A stretch of 9,906 nt of DNA. Source: Oscillospiraceae bacterium (GTDB lineage Bacteria > Bacillota > Clostridia > Oscillospirales > Ruminococcaceae). Positions within the stretch are counted from its first letter, which is position 1. Every line of letters begins with the position of its first letter. Shown piece by piece: positions 1 through 6,888 of the stretch. The DNA lies in assembly GCA_003531585.1 (NCBI GenBank), contig DQFX01000037.1, positions 4,435 to 14,340 on the forward strand, read 5' to 3'. Under the pieces are notes generated by a model that had not been told where the DNA came from, did not search any database, and saw nothing but the letters and a program-made list of their open reading frames with translations. The translations under genes were made by a program, and so were the position numbers.

Positions 1-49
1 TGCTTTTCACACCGGTTTTTAGATGTTCCTTGAAAAAATTTGTGCAAAT

Positions 50-80
50 TGCAACCTTTTAATTGTTTGCACGGTATTAT
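50..80 (+). promoter_or_regulatory. candidate ECF-sigma promoter upstream of the sigma factor gene
   Basis: The segment reads TGCAACCTTTT (50-60), about 16 bases of spacer, then CGGTATTAT (72-80). This resembles the GAAC/AAC-type -35 and CGT-type -10 elements recognised by ECF sigma factors, in the spacing expected for them (compare the B. subtilis SigW pattern TGAAAC-N16-CGTA). No good sigma-A pair with a 16-18 base spacer was found in the same stretch. A small palindrome, TGCAA-A-TTGCA (43-53), overlaps the -35 element. Autoregulation by the encoded sigma factor is inferred, not shown. Confidence 0.5.
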
Positions 81-126
81 ATATGAATTCATACGGACGT
101 AAGCCCGTATCCGACGGAGAAATGAT

Positions 127-684
127 ATGCTGACACTATCGCTCTGCGCTGCGGAAAACTTCGAGGAGGTAATGGAATTCTATATGCCGATGGTGTATAG
201 GATTGCTTTCGCGCGCCTTGCCGACCGAAGCGACGCCGAGGACGTCACCCAGGACGTATTCCTGAGGTATTTCCGCACAGGACTGACATACGAATCCGAG
301 GAACACCGGAAGGCATGGCTTATCCGGTGCGCCGTGAACTGCGCCAAGAACGTCGCCGGCTCCGCGTGGAACCGCCACAGAAGCCGCGGCGAACTGACCG
401 AGAACCTTGACGACCCGGACAACGAGCCGATGGCTTCCTGCTGCGAGGAGCAGTTCGAAAAAACCGAAAGGCGGCTCGCCGTGATGAACGCGGTGATGAA
501 GCTGCCCGAAAAATACCGCACGGTGATACACCTGTTCTACTTTGAGGACATGTCGGTCGCGCAGATAAGCAGCGCGGTCGGCGCGGGTGAATCTACCGTG
601 AAATCACAGCTCAGCCGCGCGCGCAAATTGCTGAAGCCGCTGCTGAGTGAATTCGCAGAACCCGCAGGGGAGGTGGTTTTCTGA
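127..684 (+). CDS. ECF-type sigma-70 family RNA polymerase sigma factor
   Basis: This gene encodes a 185-residue two-domain sigma factor that would direct core RNA polymerase to a specific promoter set. Region sigma-2 spans about residues 14-80 and includes the DAEDVTQDVFL motif (36-46) and the aromatic/basic -10 recognition segment around AWLIRC. An acidic linker (about 87-112) leads to sigma-4 (about 116-170), which starts near LPEKYR and contains the helix-turn-helix SVAQISSAVGAGESTVKSQL used for -35 recognition. There is no sigma-1.1 or sigma-3, as in ECF factors. GGAGA at 116-120 stands six bases before ATG 127. An ATG at 172 also has an AGGAGG but only two bases away, and it would remove the conserved FEEV start of sigma-2. 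The stop overlaps the anti-sigma start by one base (TGATG at 682-686), indicating coupled translation. The signal it responds to is unknown; an ECF-like promoter precedes it. Confidence 0.95.
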   Translation: MLTLSLCAAENFEEVMEFYMPMVYRIAFARLADRSDAEDVTQDVFLRYFRTGLTYESEEHRKAWLIRCAVNCAKNVAGSAWNRHRSRGELTENLDDPDNEPMASCCEEQFEKTERRLAVMNAVMKLPEKYRTVIHLFYFEDMSVAQISSAVGAGESTVKSQLSRARKLLKPLLSEFAEPAGEVVF

Positions 685-1775
685 TGAAATTCAGCGAAGA
701 ATATAAGAAGTCAGCGGAAAACATGAACCCCGACAGACAAACTATCGACAGAATGAAGGCGGCAGTCCTGAAGGAGCTACAGGAGCACCCGGACGCTCCC
801 GCTTAGCCCGCTGAGGAGCCTAAGAAACCGCTCCCTCTGCGCCGTATCGCGTACATCGGCGGAGCAGTCGCGGCATGCGCGGCTATCACCATTGCTGCGG
901 TGAATCTCGTTCCCTCGCTTAAGGCTTCCAATGTAATGATATCTTCCGGTGCTATTGCCGATTCATCGGCGTCAGCCGCAGAAATTGCAGGCAATGAAAC
1001 TGCCGCTCCGGAATTCTCGATGATACAGAACGCGGCCACGGCTGGCTCCGCAGAGGATATCGCCGAGGAAGCAGCCGCAGACGAGGCTCCGGCAGACGAC
1101 GCATACGGTTTCGACAACGGAATCGCAGGTACGGACGGCATTATATACAACGATAACAGATACGAAGATGAAAACCCCGGAGTCGGCGACGCACCGATGC
1201 CCGAACAGTCGGCAGAGGCTGTACCGGCCGAAGGCGCGGCAGATTCAATTTCTGATTCCACCAACAAGGGGCACACCAATCCGGCATTTGCTCCGGACGG
1301 CAGTGCGAACGAATTCGTTCCGGTTACGTATGAAGTACCTGAAGATTCCACCGACGAGTCTCTGGTCGACAATGAACACCCCAATCCGGAATCCGGCGTA
1401 ATCGACACGTCGGGAAATACCACCAGCGATAACGGCAGCTCCACCGAGGATTCGTGGGCAGAAACCTTGGATTGCTGTGACTCCACCGAGGAAATATCCA
1501 TCTCCTGGGAAGCCACATATGAACCTGACGACGACCGCGGGAATCCCTCGGCAGGCGGCGCCTGGGTGATCGTGCGCTCCCCGCAGGGCTGGCTGACCGC
1601 CGACGGCGAGCGATACGACGCCGTTAAGAACGCTGCCGCGCCCGCTGATATATCTGTTTTCTACTGGGCTAACTCACCGGTGGAAAACAAAGACTTCTGC
1701 CTGGTGATAGACGGCGATATGCTGTATCTTTTTGATGATCAGATGAACTACCTCGGCGGATACAAAAAGCGATAA
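684..1775 (+). pseudogene. membrane anti-sigma factor interrupted by an in-frame amber codon
   Basis: The ATG at 684 overlaps the sigma stop and has a strong GGGGAGGTG (667-675) at good spacing, so the start is firm. Forty codons follow (MKFSEEYKKS...), rich in charged helix and typical of a cytosolic sigma-binding segment. Codon 41 is TAG (804-806). The same frame then runs open to TAA 1773-1775. It encodes a basic PKKPLPLRR patch, one transmembrane helix (about residues 55-76), a long acidic Ser/Thr/Ala/Pro-rich outer stalk (about 80-270) and a C-terminal globular part (about 275-363) with WEATYEP, GGAWVIV and LYLFDDQ. Operon position, topology and size fit an anti-sigma factor for the ECF gene upstream; no named family is recognised. 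A single CAG-to-TAG change would explain the stop, since Gln fits the Pro/Ala linker. It may be a null allele, readthrough, recoding or an assembly error. Restart at GTG 900 or ATG 936 would lose the membrane helix. Confidence 0.8.
804..806 (+). other. in-frame TAG (amber) codon inside the anti-sigma reading frame
   Basis: The frame from ATG 684 reads gct-tag-ccc here, and the next stop in the frame is the TAA at 1773-1775. The stop falls in a low-complexity Pro/Ala/Glu linker just before the basic patch and membrane helix. None of the other complete genes in the window ends in TAG: the stops seen are TGA and TAA. The window therefore does not itself show whether TAG terminates in this organism. 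Confidence 0.9.
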
Positions 1776-1850
1776 GCAGCGATTAGCCATGTAGAATTGA
1801 CATATCCATGACGATATCCGCATATATTTACTCTGCACCGACATTTTTAC

Positions 1851-1893
1851 GGGTCGGGGCTGCGGCCAGTCCGCAGCTCTGACCCGCTTTTCT
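1851..1893 (+). terminator. rho-independent terminator after the sigma/anti-sigma unit
   Basis: The arm at 1851-1865 (GGGTCGGGGCTGCGG) pairs with 1871-1885 along 15 positions, two of them G-U, around a five-base loop CCAGT. The stem is followed by the U-rich tail GCTTTTCTT. It lies about 75 bases past the anti-sigma stop and ends that transcript. Confidence 0.9.
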
Positions 1894-1979
1894 TGTGAAG
1901 TAACTAGATTAAATTTACTTAATTTACTTTAGCTATTCTGAAATTTGTGTGAAATTCTGAAAAAAGCACAAAAAAAGGC

Positions 1980-2008
1980 TTGAAACGTTAAATGTTTTAT
2001 GGTAAAAT
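1980..2008 (+). promoter_or_regulatory. sigma-A promoter of the GGDEF-EAL gene
   Basis: The -35 is TTGAAA (1980-1985), the spacer is 17 bases and the -10 is TAAAAT (2003-2008). Each hexamer has one mismatch to consensus. Transcription should start near 2015, leaving a leader of about 70 bases. Direct repeats lie just upstream at 1912-1956. Confidence 0.8.
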
Positions 2009-2084
2009 GTACTTGATAGAAAACAAGCGTTATATAACACGGCCTGGTTGATAATTATTTAACAATACCCATGAGGTGATAAAC

Positions 2085-4739
2085 TTGACAGCACAGAATA
2101 AGCGGACGTCTGAACGCAGACCCGCAGACCCCATTCCGATAATCAGCGAACGCCCGGTTCAGCTGACTGCGCGCACCACCACACCCGCGCTTGCCGATCC
2201 AGAGCCGCTCTTGCGCGCCATTGAGAGCAGCGGCAACCTTGCCTTCACAATGAGTTTCAAACAGGGCTTCCCTGCCCGGATACTCGCGGGAAAAAACCCG
2301 ATAGGTTCCGCAGGGGATACTATAATCATGGGCGACGTTGTTCACCCGGACGATTACCAGCCGTTCTGCGAGGTAATAGCGCAGGTCACGGCAGGAACCG
2401 CAGATGAAATAAAGCTCCACGCGCGGCTCAATAACGGCGGCGACTACCAGTGGTTCTATATCACCGGTAAGGTCCACCGCAGCGGAAGCCCCCTTGAATT
2501 CATCGAGGGCATGATGTTCAACGTCACCGACTACCTCGACTGCGAGGGCGAGGACATCGTAATGCGCCGCTACCGCAGCAAGCACTCCGTGAAGATAAAC
2601 GACCAGTCCACGTATACTCTGCGGGATATTCTCGGCGAGGACTACCTAGTGCGCATTCAGCAGCCGCTCTCCCAGGCGAGCGGGCTGTTCTCCGCGATAA
2701 CCGACAACGACGGCGCGGTTATCCTCCCCAAGGGTCAGGACAGGAAAATCAATCTGAACAAGATGGACTACCAGCGCAAAAAGAGTATCCGCGTACGTCA
2801 CCAGACCGTCGGAACATGGCTCATCACCGGCGAGGATCAGGATATCGTCGATAATAACGCGCAGCTTCTGGATACTATGGTGCACACCATCTCCATCGTT
2901 GCGAACTCCTACGTTGCACTTGTCGCCGAGATGGAGACCTCCCAGAATGCAAACAAGCTCCTCGGTCAGAACTTCGAGGATCAGATAATGGTGAACGGCG
3001 TTTACTCGATATTCCTGCAAAGCCCCGACACCAAGACCGCAATCAAGAACATCACGCTGCTCATGACCGAGCATTTCGACCTCTCCGAGATCGAATTCTG
3101 CACCGATGAGCAGAACTCCGGAAGAGCCTATAAGCTCGACCGCACCGGCATGGTGCTCCCGATAATTGTCAATTTCACCTGCAAGCAGGATATCCGCGAC
3201 GAACTGGATTACAGCGGTATAGTATGCACGGATCTCCGCACCATCGGCATGGACAGGGAACGCAAAAACCTTAGCTGCGTACTCGCCCGCACCTACGACC
3301 AGGGATCAAACCGCGGAGTGCTGCTCTACACCTCCCGCACCGCTGACCGCGAATGGAGCAGCCGCGAACGCAGCCTGCTCAAATCCCTGACCCAGCTTCT
3401 TTCCACAGTTATCTACAAAATGTTCATGGAGGAAGAACTGCGCAACTCCCAGAACAAGCTTGAGCGCCTCGCATACTACGACGTAGGCACCGGAATGCCG
3501 AACCGCAGCATGTTCGAGCGCGACTTCACCGAGGAGATCTCCGAAAACCGCAGCGGCGCTGTCATCGCTGTGGAATTCTCCAACCTCAAGAGCATTTCCG
3601 AAATATACGGCTTCGAATACGCCGACGATATCCTGAAAAGCTGCGCGGAGTATATCCTTGCGCTCCCGTGCAGTTCGCAGAAGAAGGTCTACCGCTTCTC
3701 AAGCGACATTCTGTTCATATCGCTCAGCGGTATCCAGCGCGAGGAAGCGCGGCAGTTCGCCCAGGCGGTGCTGACGAAATTCCATTCGCCATGGTATCTC
3801 CACAATAACGAACATCATATCCGCGTCTATGCCGGATTCACGATCTACCCGCACGACGCGGAGAATATCCAAACCGTTGTCAGCGCCGCTACTCACACCC
3901 TTCGCCTCGCAAAGGAACATCTCAGCGATGATGCCGTGTGCTACTCCGAGGGACTTGAGGACGCCCTCACTGACAACCGCATGGTAAAGAAGCTCATCAC
4001 CGACGCCGCCGAGAACGGATTCAAGGGGTTCTACTACCTCTATCAGCCGGTGCTTGAGATGAAGACCGGACGGCTCCACTGCTGCGAGGCTACGCTGTTC
4101 TGGGGCAATGAAGATATGACCGTGCCGCGCAGCAGATTTCTGCCGATAATCGACCAGCTCGGTTACTCGCGGCAGCTCTACCGCTTCGCCTGCGACAAGA
4201 TATGCAGCTTCTGCGCCTCCGTGCGCGAGCAGGGCTATCCGGAGTTCCGCGTGAGCTTCAAAATGCCTGAGAATATCCTCAACAGCGAAATCTCCGTTGA
4301 CGTGCTCCAGAGCACACTGCTTGAGTATTCCCTGCCGCCAAGCGCGATAAGCATTTCCGTCACCGAGGCGGAAGGCACCCTCACCAGCGGCGGTATCTAC
4401 CTCCAGGCGCTCTCGCGCATGGGAATGAACATCATCGCTGACGACACCGGGATGGGCTACTTCACGGACGCTCCGCTCAGCAACGCTTCGGTCAAGACCG
4501 TAAAGATACGCGCCGACCGCTTCAGCGGCGACAGCGTGTCCTCGGGATTCGTGCGCTCGCTGATAAAGAAGGCGCACAGCAAGGGTATCGCGGTATGCGC
4601 GAAGGACGTCGACAGCCCATCCGACCTGACGGCGATAGGCGGCTCCGAAATCGACCTAATCGAGGGCATTTTCAACGGCAGACCCCTGCGCGATCATGAG
4701 TTCATTGAGAGAATGTCCGAGGGTCTCGGCGCTGGCTGA
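2085..4739 (+). CDS. PAS/PocR-like/GAF sensor protein with degenerate GGDEF and EAL domains
   Basis: The product has about 884 residues and resembles c-di-GMP turnover proteins. It carries a PAS-like domain (about 45-155; HPDDY, FNVTDY), a possible PocR-type sensory domain (about 180-270; LSQASGLFSAITDNDG), a GAF-like region (about 290-445), a short coiled coil, GGDEF (about 460-625) and EAL (about 635-880). The GGDEF start is intact (LAYYDVGTGMPNR), but the signature is SSDIL (539-543), so cyclase activity is unlikely. In EAL, E668, D786-D787 and a Lys in KTVKIRAD remain. The Asn of VNxS is Ser, the first Glu of ExTE is Ser (SVTE), the AEGVE Glu is Lys (CAKDVD) and the late Gln is Glu. Hydrolysis is therefore doubtful; a role as c-di-GMP receptor or scaffold is inferred. 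No membrane helix is evident. The start is taken as TTG 2085, because GTG 2076 lies inside GAGGTGAT (2073-2080), a full match to the anti-Shine-Dalgarno. It is monocistronic, with its own promoter and terminator. Confidence 0.88.
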   Translation: MTAQNKRTSERRPADPIPIISERPVQLTARTTTPALADPEPLLRAIESSGNLAFTMSFKQGFPARILAGKNPIGSAGDTIIMGDVVHPDDYQPFCEVIAQVTAGTADEIKLHARLNNGGDYQWFYITGKVHRSGSPLEFIEGMMFNVTDYLDCEGEDIVMRRYRSKHSVKINDQSTYTLRDILGEDYLVRIQQPLSQASGLFSAITDNDGAVILPKGQDRKINLNKMDYQRKKSIRVRHQTVGTWLITGEDQDIVDNNAQLLDTMVHTISIVANSYVALVAEMETSQNANKLLGQNFEDQIMVNGVYSIFLQSPDTKTAIKNITLLMTEHFDLSEIEFCTDEQNSGRAYKLDRTGMVLPIIVNFTCKQDIRDELDYSGIVCTDLRTIGMDRERKNLSCVLARTYDQGSNRGVLLYTSRTADREWSSRERSLLKSLTQLLSTVIYKMFMEEELRNSQNKLERLAYYDVGTGMPNRSMFERDFTEEISENRSGAVIAVEFSNLKSISEIYGFEYADDILKSCAEYILALPCSSQKKVYRFSSDILFISLSGIQREEARQFAQAVLTKFHSPWYLHNNEHHIRVYAGFTIYPHDAENIQTVVSAATHTLRLAKEHLSDDAVCYSEGLEDALTDNRMVKKLITDAAENGFKGFYYLYQPVLEMKTGRLHCCEATLFWGNEDMTVPRSRFLPIIDQLGYSRQLYRFACDKICSFCASVREQGYPEFRVSFKMPENILNSEISVDVLQSTLLEYSLPPSAISISVTEAEGTLTSGGIYLQALSRMGMNIIADDTGMGYFTDAPLSNASVKTVKIRADRFSGDSVSSGFVRSLIKKAHSKGIAVCAKDVDSPSDLTAIGGSEIDLIEGIFNGRPLRDHEFIERMSEGLGAG

Positions 4740-4760
4740 GCACAGATTTACAACATAACT

Positions 4761-4795
4761 GACGGCGCACCACTCCTCCCGGTGCGCTGTTTTTG
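4761..4795 (+). terminator. rho-independent terminator of the GGDEF-EAL gene
   Basis: ACGGCGCACC (4762-4771) pairs with GGTGCGCTGT (4781-4790) over 10 positions, one of them G-U, around a nine-base loop. A run of T (4790-4794) follows. It starts about 20 bases after the stop codon and abuts the next promoter. Confidence 0.9.
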
Positions 4796-4797
4796 TA

Positions 4798-4826
4798 TTG
4801 ACAATCCCGGCGGAATATAGTATAAT
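4798..4826 (+). promoter_or_regulatory. perfect-consensus sigma-A promoter for the two-gene unit
   Basis: TTGACA (4798-4803), exactly 17 bases, TATAAT (4821-4826): both hexamers match consensus fully. The predicted start near 4833 leaves only about 20 bases of leader, nearly all of it ribosome binding site. Confidence 0.92.
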
Positions 4827-4853
4827 TGTAGCATGTGAGAAAGGCGGTGTCGT

Positions 4854-5210
4854 ATGTTCGGACTGTTTAAAAAGAAAATGCTCAAGACCGAGGAGGAAAA
4901 GCGCGCGGAGAGCCTCCCGAGGACGAAAAAAGTGCAGTTCGAGCCGATGAAGGTCGCGGAAGCCGAACAGCTTCTTGACGCGGATATCCGCGCCGTGCTG
5001 GGATTTTCCCCGGTGAACTACTACGCGACAAAGGATCGCTACCTGCTTTGCACATTCTGGTATACTGACGACCTCTCGGAAATCTACATGAGATTCGAGC
5101 TGCGGGTGGACGACCTCCCGCACGGACACACCAAAATGTACCAGATCGACAAGGTTCTTATGCGCGACATTCTGCGCAAATTCGGTCAGAATATAAATAT
5201 CGGAGAGTAA
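4854..5210 (+). CDS. hypothetical protein, 118 residues, small soluble
   Basis: I do not recognise this family. The product starts with a short amphipathic, strongly basic segment (MFGLFKKKM), followed by a charged helix rich in Lys and Glu (about 10-30). A compact alpha/beta part follows, with YLLCTFWYTDDLSEIYMRFE (about 64-83), RVDDLPHGH and a C-terminal helix. There is no signal peptide or membrane helix. The ATG at 4854 follows AAGGCGGTG (4841-4849), and the gene is driven by a consensus promoter. Its stop lies two bases before the next ATG, so the two products are probably made together and may act together. The basic N-terminus could contact membrane or nucleic acid, but that is only a guess. 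The gene itself is well supported by ribosome binding site, promoter and coding bias; its function is unknown. Confidence 0.8.
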   Translation: MFGLFKKKMLKTEEEKRAESLPRTKKVQFEPMKVAEAEQLLDADIRAVLGFSPVNYYATKDRYLLCTFWYTDDLSEIYMRFELRVDDLPHGHTKMYQIDKVLMRDILRKFGQNINIGE

Positions 5211-5212
5211 TT

Positions 5213-5920
5213 ATGAACAATTTTTCGGTGCTTGAATGCCCGGTTTATTTCGACAAGACCAACATGCTTGACATGCTTTCCCTTTCGGCGGGGCGGGCTA
5301 TCCTCTGCCAGAACCGTTTAGGTGAGCAGATAATCGCCGACAACTCCTGGGGGCTTGACCCGATGAAGGGCATGATACGCTTCGGCGAGCGGGAATTCCG
5401 CGCAGGAATACTCGGCTCTGAATCCGAGATACAGAACACCTGGCTCTGGAGCTGGGCGCACACCGAGAGCGGTCTGCCGGAAAGCTCCACGGCTGTCTCC
5501 AGACGAGTCAAGAAGCTCCTGCCGGAGCTTCCGGAGTTCCAGACCGGGAAGTTCATGCTGGACGAAGTCCACAACGGACACGATCTTGCGATGATCTCCT
5601 GTGGAGTTTCACACGAGAACCTCTGCTACTACAGATGCCCCTACGACGGCGGCGCCGCACTGGTGACGATTTCCGGACTTCCCGAGGATATCTTTGCCCC
5701 GGTGGACAGCACGGCGTTCCTGCGGCAGTATATCGAGATAATCAGCGGATTCTACTGCGACCACAGGCTTCTCGCAGCGGGATTCCTGTACCAGAACGGA
5801 ACTCCTTTCACGGAGAGCGAAAATGCGCTCACAGCGGATTTCGGCGAGCGTAACCTCAGATTCCTTTTCGAGCAGACCGAGGACGGTATCTCAAGGGTTC
5901 TGGACATATCGGAGGCCTGA
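5213..5920 (+). CDS. probable DUF6882 family protein
   Basis: This 235-residue soluble protein has the tryptophan-rich signature NTWLWSWAH (about 75-83) followed by a SRRVKKLLPELPEF helix. That matches my recollection of DUF6882 proteins, in which WLWAWAN lies in the middle of a roughly 200-residue domain. The function of that family is not known to me. An N-terminal segment with NRLGEQIIADNSWGLDP, a central CYYRCPYDGG stretch and a C-terminal QYIEIISGFYCDHRL helix are also visible. No signal peptide, membrane helix or catalytic motif stands out. GGAG at 5202-5205, inside the end of the upstream gene, serves as its ribosome binding site. The two-base gap makes it co-translated with the 118-residue protein. 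The family call is from memory of the pattern and is moderately sure; the gene call is firm. Confidence 0.82.
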   Translation: MNNFSVLECPVYFDKTNMLDMLSLSAGRAILCQNRLGEQIIADNSWGLDPMKGMIRFGEREFRAGILGSESEIQNTWLWSWAHTESGLPESSTAVSRRVKKLLPELPEFQTGKFMLDEVHNGHDLAMISCGVSHENLCYYRCPYDGGAALVTISGLPEDIFAPVDSTAFLRQYIEIISGFYCDHRLLAAGFLYQNGTPFTESENALTADFGERNLRFLFEQTEDGISRVLDISEA

Positions 5921-5940
5921 TTGACAAACTAGCATACGGC

Positions 5941-5972
5941 AAAAGGTGGAGCGTTACGCCCCACCTTTTTTA
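5941..5972. terminator. bidirectional terminator between convergent genes
   Basis: AAAAGGTGG (5941-5949) and CCACCTTTT (5961-5969) form the outer stem. After one A-C mismatch, GCG (5951-5953) pairs with CGC (5957-5959) around a TTA loop. The T run follows on the plus strand and four T follow on the minus strand, so it can end both the DUF6882 transcript and the MoxR transcript coming from the right. Confidence 0.88.
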
Positions 5973-5973
5973 T

Positions 5974-6888
5974 TTACATCGGAATGTGAGTGTTTGAAAG
6001 AAGTTCAGCAACGATATCCTGCGGCGCGCCGTAGTCCGTCTGCCCGGAAGCCAGCACGATACGGTGAGCCAGCACCGGAATCGCGACTGCCTTTACGTCG
6101 TCCGGGGTCGCGTAGTCCCTGCCGTTCATCAAAGCCATCGCCTGAGCCGCACGGAACATCGCGATGGAGCCGCGCGGGCTTGCTCCGAGCTTCACCTGCT
6201 GTAGGAATCTCGTTGCAGTCACCAGCGACAGTATATAAGCCTTGACGTTATCCGCGACCTTCACCTGCGCCGCCTGCCGGCGAAGCTCCATCAGCTCCTC
6301 AAGCGGCATCACCGGCTGAGTTTCCTGGCGCTGCGGCATGACCTCCAGCATTTTCATCTCGGCGGCGCGGTCGGGATACCCCACCGATATCCGCATGAGG
6401 AAGCGGTCAAGCTGAGCCTCCGGAAGATGATACGTGCCGAAAGTCTCTATCGGGTTCTGCGTTGCGAGGGTCATGAACGGCTTCGGAAGCTGGTGCGTCT
6501 CGCCGTCGACGCTTATCTGAAGCTCCTCCATCGCCTCCAGCAGCGAGGACTGCACCTTCGGGGAGGCGCGGTTTATCTCGTCTGCAAGCAGGAAGTTGCA
6601 CATCGCCGCGCCCGGCTTGTAGCTTCCCTTGCCCGTGTTGATGTCCACCACCGTGTAGCCGATAACGTCCGACGGCATGAGATCAGGCGTGAACTGAATG
6701 CGCCCAAAGCTTCCCGAAACGCTCTTTGCAAGCGTTTCCGCGAGCAGGGTCTTGCCAACTCCGGGGACGTCCTCGATGAGCACGTGACCGCCCGCAAGCA
6801 TTGCGCAGACTACCTTTTCTATTACCGGGCGCTTTCCGATTATCGAGCGCTCGATATTGTTTATAAGCTGTTCAACCTTGTTGTTCAT
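5974..6888 (-). CDS. MoxR family AAA+ ATPase
   Basis: This 304-residue protein belongs to the MoxR branch of AAA+ ATPases (AAA_3 plus AAA lid), which act as chaperones that remodel or activate partner protein complexes, often with VWA-domain proteins. Visible motifs are the N-terminal SIIGKR segment, Walker A DVPGVGKT (about 40-47), the pore-region FTPDLMPSDVIG, Walker B FLLADE (about 99-104), sensor 1 TQNP (143-146), the LPEAQLDRF arginine-finger segment, and ASPRG in the lid. All catalytic residues are present and the length is normal. AGGAG at 6896-6900 precedes ATG 6888; the upstream membrane-protein gene overlaps by 17 bases. The DUF58, transglutaminase or VWA genes that usually follow MoxR are absent: the unit ends here in a terminator facing a convergent gene. 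The partner is therefore unknown, and the two membrane proteins encoded upstream are the nearest candidates. Confidence 0.93.
   Translation of the reverse strand: MNNKVEQLINNIERSIIGKRPVIEKVVCAMLAGGHVLIEDVPGVGKTLLAETLAKSVSGSFGRIQFTPDLMPSDVIGYTVVDINTGKGSYKPGAAMCNFLLADEINRASPKVQSSLLEAMEELQISVDGETHQLPKPFMTLATQNPIETFGTYHLPEAQLDRFLMRISVGYPDRAAEMKMLEVMPQRQETQPVMPLEELMELRRQAAQVKVADNVKAYILSLVTATRFLQQVKLGASPRGSIAMFRAAQAMALMNGRDYATPDDVKAVAIPVLAHRIVLASGQTDYGAPQDIVAELLSNTHIPM

Larger units (their letters stand above)
1776..2084. other. 309-base intergenic region between the anti-sigma and GGDEF-EAL genes
   Basis: This stretch holds the terminator at 1851-1893, then AT-rich DNA with a tandem 9-bp repeat (AATTTACTT, 1912-1920 and 1921-1929) and a TGAAATT direct repeat with an 11-bp period (1939-1945 and 1950-1956). 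The sigma-A promoter at 1980-2008 and the ribosome binding site of the next gene follow. No convincing small gene or structured RNA was seen. Confidence 0.7.

Noticed and set aside
163..174. AGGAGG followed by ATG 172 as an alternative start of the sigma factor
   Set aside because: The spacing of two bases is too short, and the start would remove conserved residues of sigma-2. ATG 127 has its own binding site at good spacing.
803..1516. Open frame of 237 codons on the minus strand, opposite the anti-sigma gene
   Set aside because: Its Ser/Ala-rich product is the reverse complement of the acidic stalk. The plus-strand frame has a start, coupling to the sigma gene and a terminator, whereas this one has none.
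1797..1828. TTGACA (1797-1802) with TATATT (1823-1828) as a promoter just before the terminator
   Set aside because: The spacer would be 20 bases, and any transcript would run straight into the terminator at 1851. This is probably chance in AT-rich DNA.
3699..4577. Open frame of 292 codons on the minus strand, opposite the GGDEF-EAL gene
   Set aside because: It is embedded in a gene with clear domain content, has no ribosome binding site or promoter, and has an Arg/His/Ala/Glu-rich composition typical of antisense shadows.
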